Position numbers and translations under genes: made by a program. The notes beneath the pieces are model-generated. The model was given only the letters and a program-made list of their open reading frames with translations. It was not told the DNA's origin and did not search any database. Positions 1 through 8,536 of a stretch of 17,828 nucleotides of DNA are shown here, in pieces. Origin of the DNA: Bacillota bacterium (GTDB lineage: Bacteria > Bacillota > Clostridia > Lachnospirales > Lachnospiraceae); assembly GCA_023392995.1 (NCBI GenBank), contig JAEWMZ010000420.1, positions 1 through 17,828 on the forward strand, written 5' to 3'. Numbering within the stretch: position 1 is the first letter of the stretch; every line of letters starts with the position of its first letter.

Positions 1-945
1 TGCCTTAGGATTCGGCCAGTACTGTGTATCGAATTTCCAGTCACCCTGTACTGTCCAATGGAAAAAGTCAATGACGATCTGGTCAATCTTAATGCCTTCC
101 TTCTGATACTGCCTGGCAACAGTCAGGACCTCATCCTGGGTTCTATAGCGCAGCTTGCATTGCCAAAGCCCCATCAGATCTTCCGGAAACATGTCAGCGC
201 GACCGGTAACTGCAGTATAGTTTTCCACTATCTGCTTCGGTGCATCTGCCACCGTGACCCAATAATCCATCTCTTTGGTAGATCTTGCAATCCATTCGGT
301 ATAGTTTTTGCCAAAGGTGACACGACCAACCGCTGGATTGTTCCAAAGGAAGCCATATCCTAAGGAGGATACTGCAAAAGGAACAGAAATCTGTGAATTA
401 CGCTGTGCCAGTTCCAGTACACAGCCCTTCAAGTCCATATCATTTTGTTGATATTGACCCATGCCAAAGATTTTCTCTCCTTTATTACTTTCAAATTTTA
501 AATTCAAAGAATAATCGGTGCCACCAATGATACCCTTCCACTCACGGTTAATCACCTTCAAACAGCGGCTCTCTTTGGAAATAGTTCCATCGTACATACG
601 GAAGTATTCACGAAGAAACAACTTGTCATCTCTATAAAAGGAAAGAATTCCTGCAAAATTTACTACCACCTTAATACGACCATTGGTAATTGAAGCAATC
701 TCCTTCCGGTCAATAGTTCCATCCCCTACCCAGTGCTCCTCTTGCTCAATCGTTACACTACTCTCTATCTTCTGGACACTTCCAGCTATATCCTCAATAT
801 TTTCTGTTAATGCCCAATTGTTTCCACTCAGCTTTCCACGCATGGTGGTACGTACTCTGACAGAATCCTTACCCCAGGCTTCAATTCGGCCCATCTCTCC
901 GTTACGGTAAAATACTAATGCCCCATTGTCATCAACAAATTTCAT
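1..945 (-). CDS. GH31 family glycoside hydrolase (alpha-xylosidase/alpha-glucosidase type), 3' end cut by window
   Basis: The first 315 residues are present and no stop is reached before base 1. GH31 enzymes remove terminal alpha-linked glucose, xylose or related sugars with retention. Residues 1 to about 200 fit the beta-rich N-terminal domain (GMGQYQQND near 160). The barrel begins with FPEDLMGLWQCKLRYRTQDE, followed by the strand KIDQIVIDFFHW (286-297), a typical GH31 first-barrel signature. The catalytic aspartates lie beyond the window. There is no signal peptide, so the enzyme is probably cytoplasmic. The start is the ATG at 943-945, with AGGAGG (complement of 953-958) seven bases upstream. 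It diverges from the AraC-family gene, from which it is separated by a repeat element, and is probably co-regulated with the main cluster. The family call is firm; substrate (xyloside or glucoside) is not resolved. Confidence 0.88.
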   Translation of the reverse strand, partial: MKFVDDNGALVFYRNGEMGRIEAWGKDSVRVRTTMRGKLSGNNWALTENIEDIAGSVQKIESSVTIEQEEHWVGDGTIDRKEIASITNGRIKVVVNFAGILSFYRDDKLFLREYFRMYDGTISKESRCLKVINREWKGIIGGTDYSLNLKFESNKGEKIFGMGQYQQNDMDLKGCVLELAQRNSQISVPFAVSSLGYGFLWNNPAVGRVTFGKNYTEWIARSTKEMDYWVTVADAPKQIVENYTAVTGRADMFPEDLMGLWQCKLRYRTQDEVLTVARQYQKEGIKIDQIVIDFFHWTVQGDWKFDTQYWPNPKA

Positions 946-995
946 CGTACATCCTCCTATAGATCAATTGATTTTTTGGATTACAATGATATAAT

Positions 996-1024
996 ACTCT
1001 ATAAGCTATTACATTTCTTGTCAA
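996..1024 (-). promoter_or_regulatory. Candidate sigma-A promoter for the GH31 gene
   Basis: On the minus strand there is a perfect -35 hexamer TTGACA (complement of 1019-1024), then a 17-base spacer and a weak -10 TAGAGT (complement of 996-1001), 51 bases upstream of the GH31 ATG. A strong -35 with a poor -10 would suit a regulated promoter. This is seen by eye; the transcription start is not known. Confidence 0.45.
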
Positions 1025-1039
1025 ATACTACATATTATT

Positions 1040-1231
1040 GATGCTATTCTATGATTAGTGAGAACTGTTCTACCTCTCACACTAACGGACATTCAACCTT
1101 TAGGTTGCTCAATGCTGGATGTGAAATGCTCTGCATTTCACACTAACGGACATTCAACCTTTAGGTTGCTCAATGCCGGATGTGAAATGCTCTGCATTTC
1201 ACACTAATCATTTCGCAATAGAATTTGCATC
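1040..1231. repeat. Palindromic MITE/REP-like element between the regulator and GH31 genes
   Basis: The 339-base gap (946-1284) between the divergent genes is largely filled by this element. Its edges are imperfect inverted repeats. The left edge reads GATGC, T, ATTCTAT, GATTAGTGAG (1040-1062). The reverse complement of the right edge reads GATGC, AA, ATTCTAT, TGCGAAAT, GATTAGTGTG (1200-1231). The main difference is an eight-base indel. ATGATTAGTG at 1051-1060 pairs exactly with CACTAATCAT at 1202-1211. The interior is two 61-base tandem units. There is no open reading frame, so it is a non-autonomous or structural repeat. Copies elsewhere in the genome are expected but cannot be seen here. 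The rest of the gap holds the GH31 promoter (946-1039) and the AraC leader (1232-1284). Confidence 0.7.
1078..1199. repeat. Two 61-base direct tandem repeats, each able to form two hairpins
   Basis: Unit 1 is 1078-1138 and unit 2 is 1139-1199. They differ at one base (T or C in AATGCyGG), and a third copy starts at 1200 (CACACTAA) before diverging. Each unit contains CAACCT-TT-AGGTTG, extended by CATT/AATG and CGG/CCG pairing. Each also yields a 10-bp perfect stem, TGTGAAATGC with GCATTTCACA across a TCT loop (1120-1142 and 1181-1203), whose right arm runs into the next unit. There is no U-tract, so these are not ordinary intrinsic terminators. The near identity suggests recent duplication or gene conversion. 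Confidence 0.85.
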
Positions 1232-1284
1232 TTGAACCCTAAATAAAGTAATCCTTTTTCATTTGCTATCCCTGGAGGTCCGAT

Positions 1285-2169
1285 ATGAAATCTACGATAA
1301 TTGCATCTTTAGATAACAAAGAACAGCGCCAACACAGCTCTCCCTTGGTTCCTTACAGCATCTATGAATGCCATATACCAGATTCTTTTCCCAATGTCCC
1401 TATGCATTGGCACAGCGAATTTGAGCTTGATTATGTGTTATCGGGAACAGGTGACTTCATCTGCGGAGACGAACACTTTCCAGTAAGCCCCGGGGACGTG
1501 ATTATGATTTCTCCCAATATACCACATGCCGCTTACCCCTCCTCCAACATGAATCTGCATTATATTGCCTTTGTATTCCACGCCAGCATGCTCGGACTTG
1601 AGAGCAATGATCGCAGCAGCACCCATTGTATACGCCCTCTTATTACCGGGCAGCTGCGCGTAAATATGAAATATGACTTGGATCACCGGGATTACCAAGT
1701 TATACACTCTCTGACTGAGACAATCATAGGCTGTGCCTACAAAAACAATCCCTATGATGACCTTTTACTTAAAAGTATTCTATTGCAGCTTTACTGGTAT
1801 TTTGAAAAAAGTTATAATCAGTCTTCCTTTCAGGACAATGACATCAGCTATTCTTCTCTAATCCGACCGGCTCTGGAGCATATGACCTATTACTATATGG
1901 AAGCCATCACGATTAGCGATCTTGCCGCAACCTGCGCCATTAGTTCAAGCCACTTTATGAACTCCTTTAAGAAAGCCGTTGGCTGCAGTGCCATAGAATA
2001 TCTAACCCATCTCAGGATCAAAGCGGCATGCACAGCGCTGACCGAGACAACCGATGACATAGCAACGATCTCCTACCGCTGTGGCTTTGATAACCTGTCT
2101 AACTTTAATAAACAATTCAAAAAAATAACAGGACGCTCGCCGCGGGAATACCGTAAACGTTTAAATTGA
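1285..2169 (+). CDS. AraC-family transcriptional regulator with N-terminal cupin sensor
   Basis: A 294-residue cytoplasmic regulator. Residues about 25-110 form a cupin-like sugar-sensing domain: PMHWHSEFELDYVLSGTG with histidines 41 and 43, followed by VSPGDVIMISPNIPH. Residues about 190-294 are the double helix-turn-helix DNA-binding domain, with the typical second-half signature ATISYRCGFDNLSNFNKQFKK and the closing GRSPREYRKRLN. Length is normal for the family. The ATG at 1285 follows a TGGAGGT ribosome binding site at 1273-1279. It diverges from the GH31 gene and converges on the hydrolase cluster, so it probably controls one or both in response to a sugar; many such regulators are activators. 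The 74 bases after its stop contain no convincing hairpin-plus-T terminator. The ligand is unknown. Confidence 0.93.
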   Translation: MKSTIIASLDNKEQRQHSSPLVPYSIYECHIPDSFPNVPMHWHSEFELDYVLSGTGDFICGDEHFPVSPGDVIMISPNIPHAAYPSSNMNLHYIAFVFHASMLGLESNDRSSTHCIRPLITGQLRVNMKYDLDHRDYQVIHSLTETIIGCAYKNNPYDDLLLKSILLQLYWYFEKSYNQSSFQDNDISYSSLIRPALEHMTYYYMEAITISDLAATCAISSSHFMNSFKKAVGCSAIEYLTHLRIKAACTALTETTDDIATISYRCGFDNLSNFNKQFKKITGRSPREYRKRLN

Positions 2170-2243
2170 ACTCCCTTTTCCAGAATATCCTTTTGGCTTT
2201 TAAGTACTTGACTGTTTTTTGTAATTGCTTTGCCAACATAATA

Positions 2244-5200
2244 TTATTCTGAAGATATCCTAATATAATCAATGCTAAATGAACCACTGGGAGCCGTGTT
2301 AGGATCTATCCTCAATTGTTTCAGTGTGCCGGTCCAGCCTAAAGTTCCAGACATATCAATTGTATACTCTATAAAATCAGAATTTGCCGTAATAAGAAAG
2401 CTCATTGCTTTAGATTCAGACCAGGCGGTATCACTTGTTGTAGTAAAGTATATTTTCCCCGTTGTACTTAAGGTATCATTCTTTAACCTGATGCGGATCG
2501 TTTTATTTACATTAATGTTCGTACTGATTTTATCAGCTGAAACCATATAAGGGTCACTACTGGCATTTATGCCTCCAACATATCCTCCCGTTTGCCATCC
2601 AAACTCTTGTATATTCTTTGAAGTAAAACCTTCTGTATCCTCATTGAATTCCCAATTCTTAGCCATACCGGGTGATTGTGTATTGTCGTTTAATATTTTT
2701 ATATAGTCTATCCCAAAAGAACCGCTGGGGGCATCGTTTGGATCTATCCTTAGCTGCCTAAGTGTTCCTGTCCATCCTGATACATCCGTCATATTAATTG
2801 TATACTCTGTATAGTCTGAATCATTTGCTTTGATCGTAAAAGCAATGCTATTTGCTTCGTTGAAGCTGGGACTGCTATCAGTCGTAAAATATATTTTGCC
2901 GGAGGTACTTGTACTAGTATTCTTCAGTTTTAGCTTAATGGTTTTATTAATATTGATATCTGTTCCCAAATAGAGTTCAGAAATTATATATGGGTCATTG
3001 CCTGCATTCGTCCCAACGATATATCCACCTTCTTGCCAATCAAAGTTTTTAATATTTTTAGCTGTAAATCCCTCTCTATCATACATAAAATCCCAAGTCG
3101 CTCTTATTGAATTTTCTCCTCTGGGTGTAAGATCAATATTTCCCAAGAAATTTACTGCATTGGACTCTGTTCCAATATTAGAAAGCCATTTCGAGTTGGA
3201 TATAATAATCAGATTGCCATCCCTCAATCCCCAAACTGCTCCGTTCGTTGAATATAATACAGTGGAAGTGTCCGTTGGATTCAGAACCTGGCAAGTTGCT
3301 CCATTTACACTTATGGTAACAGAAGTATAATAGGCATCAATCTCAGGCAGGGCGCCAAGATTTCCTCTTAGTCCGCAAAAAACTGTAACATTAGAACCAT
3401 TTTTAAGATTTTTATTGTTCAGGGCCGAACCATAGGCACTTGTGGCTGTTGCATTATTTAGGCTTGTAACCAAAACATTAGTCCGAATATTGGCATTGTT
3501 TGTGCTAAAATATGTGTGTCCCGATGAATCTTTCGCTACTCTGCAAATAGAAACATAATCACCTCCGGGAAGCAGGGCAGTCCTCAGGTTGGGATAATAC
3601 CAATAAGAGTATGAGCTTGGATATATATAATACGGGGAAATTGTAGAGGACATAATATTTTCTTTCCCCTGGGCGGTAAGTTTGGCATTTCTGTAATTCG
3701 TCAGCCAATCAAATTGTGAAACATTAGAGGTATACGCATACCAGCTTTCTATAAAAGGATCATGGGGGCAAGTAAGCAGGAAGTCAAAGATTCCCTTTGC
3801 ACCACCCTCGAGCAAGGCATTGAAATTAGAATTCATTAGCGCTTGCGAGCCATAGCCATGAATGCCTGAATTTTGTTTTGCAGTAAAGTTTTCTCTGTCT
3901 GATGTTTCTGTAGCAATATGCCACATAGTTTTTAAAGAGCTTTCCGCATCCGCGTACCCAAGTCCCAATTTTCCTTTTATTACATCGTCCTGATAAGCAT
4001 AGATTTCCCCACCTATTCCATCAAAGCCACCCGTCTGAGCACGATTAACATAGAAATCACTCGTTACTCCACAATGCTTTAGTACAACAGGGGTATCTGC
4101 ATTCAGTGACAATGCATCTGCTACCGCATTATTGCATTCTCCGCAGTCCTGCAGGAAAAAGGCTAAATGGTCATCCCAATACACTGAAGTTTTTGTATCA
4201 GAAGTATAGGTAGTATTTGTAATAGGCTCAACTAAATAAATTTTATTTTCCCAAGATGCTCCGGAAGGTCCAGCTGCCAATGGAATCAGTTTGACTGCTT
4301 CTTCAAAGGAGGAAAGCGTCGGGGTTATATTCCAATTATCATTCAGATTTGAAATGGTTCCATACTTGTTCACAAGCCAATTAATGTATCTGGTTCTGTA
4401 TATATCGCTATCTACCAAGCAGCTTTCCACATTGTTGTAGATCCCTGATTCGTTTGTTACCGGATCAAGCCAGAAACGGAAATTGGGTCCAAGCTCCAAT
4501 TTGCTTGTAAAGTCCTGAAGCTTCTCCGTAAGAGCATCGAGACCGTCCCAGAAGTTTGGCAGCCTCCAGCCACTTATTGTAACGCGTGGAACAAAATAAA
4601 CGGTATGGCTGTTGCTATTTGGGAGGTTGATATCTGCATTAAAAATAAAATTATTTTGGCTTAAACTCATTGTACCAGTTCCAGACTGTACCAGTTCTCC
4701 TGTGCTATCATCTATCACTGAAAAAAGACAGGATTGCACTGACATAATATCTCCAATCCCATTCGTGGTTAGCGTTTTCATTCCACTTGTGGTTACATTC
4801 GTTAATTTATAGGTTCCACCGGATGTTTCATTTTCGTGTATGATATATACCGGAGTTTTTACGGAAGCATCTGTCTTGGCATTTAGCTGAATTCCGTACT
4901 GGAAACCATCACTTTCGAAGCGATCAATGATAAATTGCCATGACCATGCCGGCATTTTCATTCCATCCGTAACGGCATTTAAATAGATATCTTTCACTCC
5001 ATTGTTTTTAAGTGTGGTCAAACAGGAAGAATCTTTATTCCAGTTCGTCTGATTCTTTTCTGTATTATTTGAATCGTAATTTACTAGCATTGAGGAAGTA
5101 ACCATTCCGCCCATTGGGATATATGGTTCACCGTCCCATGTCATAGCATTATTCTGGTTAACATACCAAAAATGAGTCTGTCCAGCCCTTTTATCTATAA

Positions 5201-6062
5201 AGTTGCCGTAACTAATCGGCTTATACAGCTTCTTATATCTCGTTTCCCCAGATAGGTTCACCGTCACACCAGAAGGTTGGTTTATATTAATCTTATGGAG
5301 TCCAAATTTGATATCATAGGTATCGTTAGGTAAACCATCGTCAGCAAGGGTTACATTAAAATTAACAGTCTGCTCAGAACCCGCTTCCCACTCGGAGGTT
5401 TTTATAGTACCCGGAATTTCAAGAACATCCCACAAGATTCCATTTTTCCAGAACTGGAGGTAGGCTGTAGTATCATAATCGATGGCCTGGGATAGCTGTA
5501 TGTAGGCGAGGCCGCTAAACTGTGTACCTCTTACGATACCGGAAGGTATCGTTAAACTATATATATTTCTACATTTTTGAGTAACAGTAGCGATTGGGCT
5601 GCCTATTACAACATTTCCAACCAATTTGTTATCGCTTCCATCCTTATATGCCGTATCAACAAAACCAGTTCTTACCTCGTAACTAGCGTCGACCGCATTA
5701 AAAGGAATTGCAGGCAATATTATTGTATCTGTGTATTCTTTGTCTTTACTCCAGTTGTATACCGGAATCTCCGGATCTTTCGTTACTCTTACAACCGTTT
5801 CACCCTTCCATACAATCTCTGCAAATATCTGCGGATTTCCCATATAATCCCCAGTTGCTTTGTTCGTTATCGTTACTGATAAATTTTCTGAGCGAGCAAT
5901 AGATGAAGCACAACTGCCGCTCACATATTCTATCGTACTTGTTGCTACTTCTGCTGCTACCGGTTTGACCCTGATATACCCGATACCGATAATAAATATT
6001 GCGATAAGACATAGTACTACCTGCTTTTGTAACATAAATCGTAAACCCTGATCACGTTTCAT
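2244..6062 (-). CDS. Large secreted protein with GH-A-like barrel and two C-terminal repeat modules
   Basis: A 1272-residue exported protein, apparently the last gene of the cluster. The N-terminus has a signal peptide: basic start, hydrophobic core VVLCLIAIFIIGIGYI (about 15-30), and likely cleavage after PVAA at residue 37. Residues about 38-290 are beta-rich. From about 297, HFWYVNQNNAMTWDGEPYIPMGG opens a barrel like those of clan GH-A. It contains an Asn-Glu pair (537-538, DPVTNESG), then RYINWLVNKYGTISNLNDNW, which resembles GH42/GH35 proteins, and Glu686 in GGEIYAY. These glutamates are candidate catalytic residues by analogy only. Two modules of about 135 residues (990-1124 and 1137-1272) are closely similar, both containing GWTGTL(R/K)QLRIDPN and ending SIDYI/GIDYI; they look like carbohydrate-binding beta-sandwiches. 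There is no LPXTG, SLH or transmembrane anchor. I chose the ATG at 6062, which has GGAGG seven bases upstream, over a TTG five codons earlier. No enzyme family can be named with confidence. Confidence 0.8.
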   Translation of the reverse strand: MKRDQGLRFMLQKQVVLCLIAIFIIGIGYIRVKPVAAEVATSTIEYVSGSCASSIARSENLSVTITNKATGDYMGNPQIFAEIVWKGETVVRVTKDPEIPVYNWSKDKEYTDTIILPAIPFNAVDASYEVRTGFVDTAYKDGSDNKLVGNVVIGSPIATVTQKCRNIYSLTIPSGIVRGTQFSGLAYIQLSQAIDYDTTAYLQFWKNGILWDVLEIPGTIKTSEWEAGSEQTVNFNVTLADDGLPNDTYDIKFGLHKININQPSGVTVNLSGETRYKKLYKPISYGNFIDKRAGQTHFWYVNQNNAMTWDGEPYIPMGGMVTSSMLVNYDSNNTEKNQTNWNKDSSCLTTLKNNGVKDIYLNAVTDGMKMPAWSWQFIIDRFESDGFQYGIQLNAKTDASVKTPVYIIHENETSGGTYKLTNVTTSGMKTLTTNGIGDIMSVQSCLFSVIDDSTGELVQSGTGTMSLSQNNFIFNADINLPNSNSHTVYFVPRVTISGWRLPNFWDGLDALTEKLQDFTSKLELGPNFRFWLDPVTNESGIYNNVESCLVDSDIYRTRYINWLVNKYGTISNLNDNWNITPTLSSFEEAVKLIPLAAGPSGASWENKIYLVEPITNTTYTSDTKTSVYWDDHLAFFLQDCGECNNAVADALSLNADTPVVLKHCGVTSDFYVNRAQTGGFDGIGGEIYAYQDDVIKGKLGLGYADAESSLKTMWHIATETSDRENFTAKQNSGIHGYGSQALMNSNFNALLEGGAKGIFDFLLTCPHDPFIESWYAYTSNVSQFDWLTNYRNAKLTAQGKENIMSSTISPYYIYPSSYSYWYYPNLRTALLPGGDYVSICRVAKDSSGHTYFSTNNANIRTNVLVTSLNNATATSAYGSALNNKNLKNGSNVTVFCGLRGNLGALPEIDAYYTSVTISVNGATCQVLNPTDTSTVLYSTNGAVWGLRDGNLIIISNSKWLSNIGTESNAVNFLGNIDLTPRGENSIRATWDFMYDREGFTAKNIKNFDWQEGGYIVGTNAGNDPYIISELYLGTDININKTIKLKLKNTSTSTSGKIYFTTDSSPSFNEANSIAFTIKANDSDYTEYTINMTDVSGWTGTLRQLRIDPNDAPSGSFGIDYIKILNDNTQSPGMAKNWEFNEDTEGFTSKNIQEFGWQTGGYVGGINASSDPYMVSADKISTNINVNKTIRIRLKNDTLSTTGKIYFTTTSDTAWSESKAMSFLITANSDFIEYTIDMSGTLGWTGTLKQLRIDPNTAPSGSFSIDYIRISSE

Positions 6063-6103
6063 CCTTCCTACCTCCAATAAGTTATTTAGCTCAGCTGATT
6101 ATT

Positions 6104-8431
6104 TTATATTAAATCGCAGCTTAGTGAAACCTTAGCATCCATCGTAAAATGTGAACTTTCATCTGGCAATAGAATTTCTTTTTCTATGTTTTCCGGTGTT
6201 TCTATTTGAATTGTGAATACACTTCCAACGATCTCCCATTCAACATATACCTCTCCATGTTTTGTTACTACAATACCTTTCGCATGTTTTAGATTGCAAA
6301 TATTAGGTTTTATTCGAATTGTTGTGTAGCCAATCGATTTCGGTTGTACACCAAGAATTCCTGCTGTAAATTCATATAATGGAACTGATCCCCAAGCATG
6401 GCAATCGCTCCTTTGCCTTACCGGATCCTCAACCCAGGTTGTCAAATTCAGATCTGCCAGCTGCCTCCATGTGTCAAAAAGTGGCTGAACCTTATCATAC
6501 AATCCCGTCTTTTCCAACGCTCTAAATAGATAATAGGACATGGCATAGGATACCTTTGACATATTATACTCCAAAGCTCGAAGCATTAATTCCCTTGCCT
6601 CTGCACCGGTAACAGCACCGCAAAGCACCCCCCATACCTGACAATGCTGACTATATTCATTCACCTCCGGTCCATCCTGAAATAGACCCTTGCTTTCATC
6701 ATAACAATATGTTTTAACAGCCTTCAAAATCTCCTGGCTTCTGCTTATATACTCTGTTTCCATCCCTTCTCTGCCAGTAGCCTTATTAAGAAACGCTGCA
6801 CTTTGCAGTGCTTTGGCATACATTAAGTTGTAAATCGTCGTTGGTCCAACCTGATTGGCTCTAGGCACACTTGACATCTCCCAGCCTTCAACCCAATCCA
6901 CAAAACTCCAATAGCCTGTCTTATTAACCAGACCTTGTTGTTGACGATTTCTATCAAACCACGAAAGAACTGCATCTATTGTAGGCCGATATTGTTTTAT
7001 AAATTCCAAATCACCATAATACATCAGATGATCCTCCAGCATAAATATAAATTGTAAACAAAAGCCTGGAATTATCTGCTTTACAATGGATGGATATCTG
7101 GACTGTAATAAGCCGCTGGGAAGTAAGGAACTATGAAAATCTTGTATACATCTTCTGGCCAATCTATCATCCTTGGAAACCTGATATGTAAAAAGCATTT
7201 CCAACCTGCTGTCCATAGCATATTGGAGCTGTTCATAATAAGGACAGTCCTCATAGGTTTCGTGCATACACCTTAGTAATGTACGAAGACTGATATCCCA
7301 AAGCTTTCGATGAGTATCGTCCGAGGATTCAAATTCCCCGGTAACTTCAAGGGGATAGCCCGTCTCTGTATAGCCCAGACTTTTTATCGTTAAGCTATCC
7401 ATTCCTGTACTAATTTCAATTCGGATAAAGCGGAAGGTTCGAAACCAGAAAGTTTCGTAATTGATATCCTGTCCATTTGGCTCAATCAAATCAAAATTCC
7501 CTCTGATTATGCCACTGCTGTCATCTCTGATTCCCTTTACAAACGTACCATTTCTATCCTGTTCATAGGACTCAGAATAGATTATTTTGATTTTGCTGTT
7601 ACATCCTCCTGTAAAACGCATATTAAAATAACCAGTTGTCAGCTCACCTGCTGTTACCTCAAGATAATAAGTCTTTCCGGGAGGTAGGGTAACTTCTTTT
7701 TCCCCTTGTAACAATGCCTCCAGAACATCCCTTGAGAGATCTGTCTTTGTTACCTTTGAAAACCGTTTTTCTTTTCTGTATAATTGGGGTATTGGTCTGC
7801 TTGCCAGGTTCCAGGGACTAATTTCGCCATAGTTATTTGCACTGTAATTATCAAAATTTGAATTACCTATGACTTCTGCTTCTGACCAGGAACTATCATC
7901 AAACAAAGCTTTTTTCCACCCGCAAATCATATTCTTGTAATCGAAATGCTCAAATCCACCGGACAAATAGGCTGTAACTGGAGGTAAAAATACAATACCC
8001 TTTTCCTGCATGCATTTCCATTTTACATCGGTACTTATATCCTCCAGTATTTCGTTATTTGCATTTTGAACAGCCCCTTCCAGCCAAAAGGCTGCCTTTG
8101 GTGTTCTCATAACTGAAAAAGGTCCCTTTTGCTCGTACAATCCAATGGTTGCCTCCGGATAATGTACCACTTCGGCCGAAATAATATTTTCTCCACTTAC
8201 TAAGTACTCTGTCAAATCAGCTGAATCATAGTACCAGGTATGATCATTGCCTTTACATGGTCCGATTAAAACCAGACAGTCATTCATGTAAAGCTTATAC
8301 CTGCTGTCCGCACTTACGTTAATTAATAAGCTGGCATTCTCAACACTGATATTAAATTTGCGCCTAAAATACAGGACAGTAATTTCATTATTACTATACT
8401 TACTACTTATCCATTTCGATTCGCAACTCAT
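6104..8431 (-). CDS. GH78-type alpha-L-rhamnosidase
   Basis: A 775-residue protein without a signal peptide, presumably hydrolysing terminal alpha-L-rhamnose from imported oligosaccharides in the cytoplasm. Residues about 1-130 form a lectin-like beta-sandwich (YFRRKFNI, SADSRYKLYMND). Residues about 250-370 form a second beta domain (TYYLEVTAGELTTGYFNMRF). The (alpha/alpha)6 barrel begins near 375 with HRKLWDISLRTLLRCMHETYEDCPYYEQLQYAMD. Asp395 and Glu400 lie where GH78 enzymes carry the DCPxRxE motif with the general acid. Glu668 in TTWVEDPVRQRSDCHAWGS matches the second catalytic region. The Pro-Tyr-Tyr-Glu-Gln form is a variant of the usual motif, so specificity may differ. The C-terminus is a small beta domain. 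The ATG follows GGAGG by five bases. It lies 41 bases upstream of the secreted-protein gene and reads as co-transcribed. Confidence 0.82.
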   Translation of the reverse strand: MSCESKWISSKYSNNEITVLYFRRKFNISVENASLLINVSADSRYKLYMNDCLVLIGPCKGNDHTWYYDSADLTEYLVSGENIISAEVVHYPEATIGLYEQKGPFSVMRTPKAAFWLEGAVQNANNEILEDISTDVKWKCMQEKGIVFLPPVTAYLSGGFEHFDYKNMICGWKKALFDDSSWSEAEVIGNSNFDNYSANNYGEISPWNLASRPIPQLYRKEKRFSKVTKTDLSRDVLEALLQGEKEVTLPPGKTYYLEVTAGELTTGYFNMRFTGGCNSKIKIIYSESYEQDRNGTFVKGIRDDSSGIIRGNFDLIEPNGQDINYETFWFRTFRFIRIEISTGMDSLTIKSLGYTETGYPLEVTGEFESSDDTHRKLWDISLRTLLRCMHETYEDCPYYEQLQYAMDSRLEMLFTYQVSKDDRLARRCIQDFHSSLLPSGLLQSRYPSIVKQIIPGFCLQFIFMLEDHLMYYGDLEFIKQYRPTIDAVLSWFDRNRQQQGLVNKTGYWSFVDWVEGWEMSSVPRANQVGPTTIYNLMYAKALQSAAFLNKATGREGMETEYISRSQEILKAVKTYCYDESKGLFQDGPEVNEYSQHCQVWGVLCGAVTGAEARELMLRALEYNMSKVSYAMSYYLFRALEKTGLYDKVQPLFDTWRQLADLNLTTWVEDPVRQRSDCHAWGSVPLYEFTAGILGVQPKSIGYTTIRIKPNICNLKHAKGIVVTKHGEVYVEWEIVGSVFTIQIETPENIEKEILLPDESSHFTMDAKVSLSCDLI

Positions 8432-8455
8432 ACAGTCCTCCTTCTGTATTTCTTT

Positions 8456-8511
8456 TTATTTGAATGTTGTGTATGCAATTTTTAGAAAATATATTGCTTC
8501 GCTATTGCCTA
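8456..8511 (-). repeat. Decayed half copy of the TAGGTAATT MITE-like element
   Basis: Read on the minus strand from 8511, this starts TAGGCAATAGCGAAGC and later carries TACACAACA. By hand alignment, 20 of the first 28 bases match the left arm of the intact copy at 12807, and TACACAACA matches after a one-base shift. It fills most of the 105-base gap between the GH38 and GH78 genes. It is the weakest of the three copies. Confidence 0.5.
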
Positions 8512-8536
8512 TTTGTTTTATCATTGTAGTGACCAA

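Noticed and set aside
1078..1199. CRISPR-like array because of regular repeats
   Set aside because: The repeats are contiguous with no unique spacers, only two full units exist, and there are no cas genes.
1120..1203. Hairpins of the 61-base units as intrinsic terminators
   Set aside because: Stems are strong but no U-tract follows on either strand, and the units sit upstream of both divergent genes.
1438..1707. Minus-strand open frame of 89 codons inside the AraC gene
   Set aside because: Antisense shadow of a clear regulator gene, with no family motif or ribosome binding site noticed.
2170..2243. Possible terminator between the convergent AraC gene and the secreted-protein gene (T-run near 2215)
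   Set aside because: There is a T-run but no convincing GC-rich stem directly before it on either strand. Not called.
5577..5902. Overlapping plus-strand open frames within the signal-peptide end of the secreted-protein gene
   Set aside because: Antisense shadows; composition is Ser/Leu/Tyr-rich as expected from the complementary strand, with no recognisable domain.
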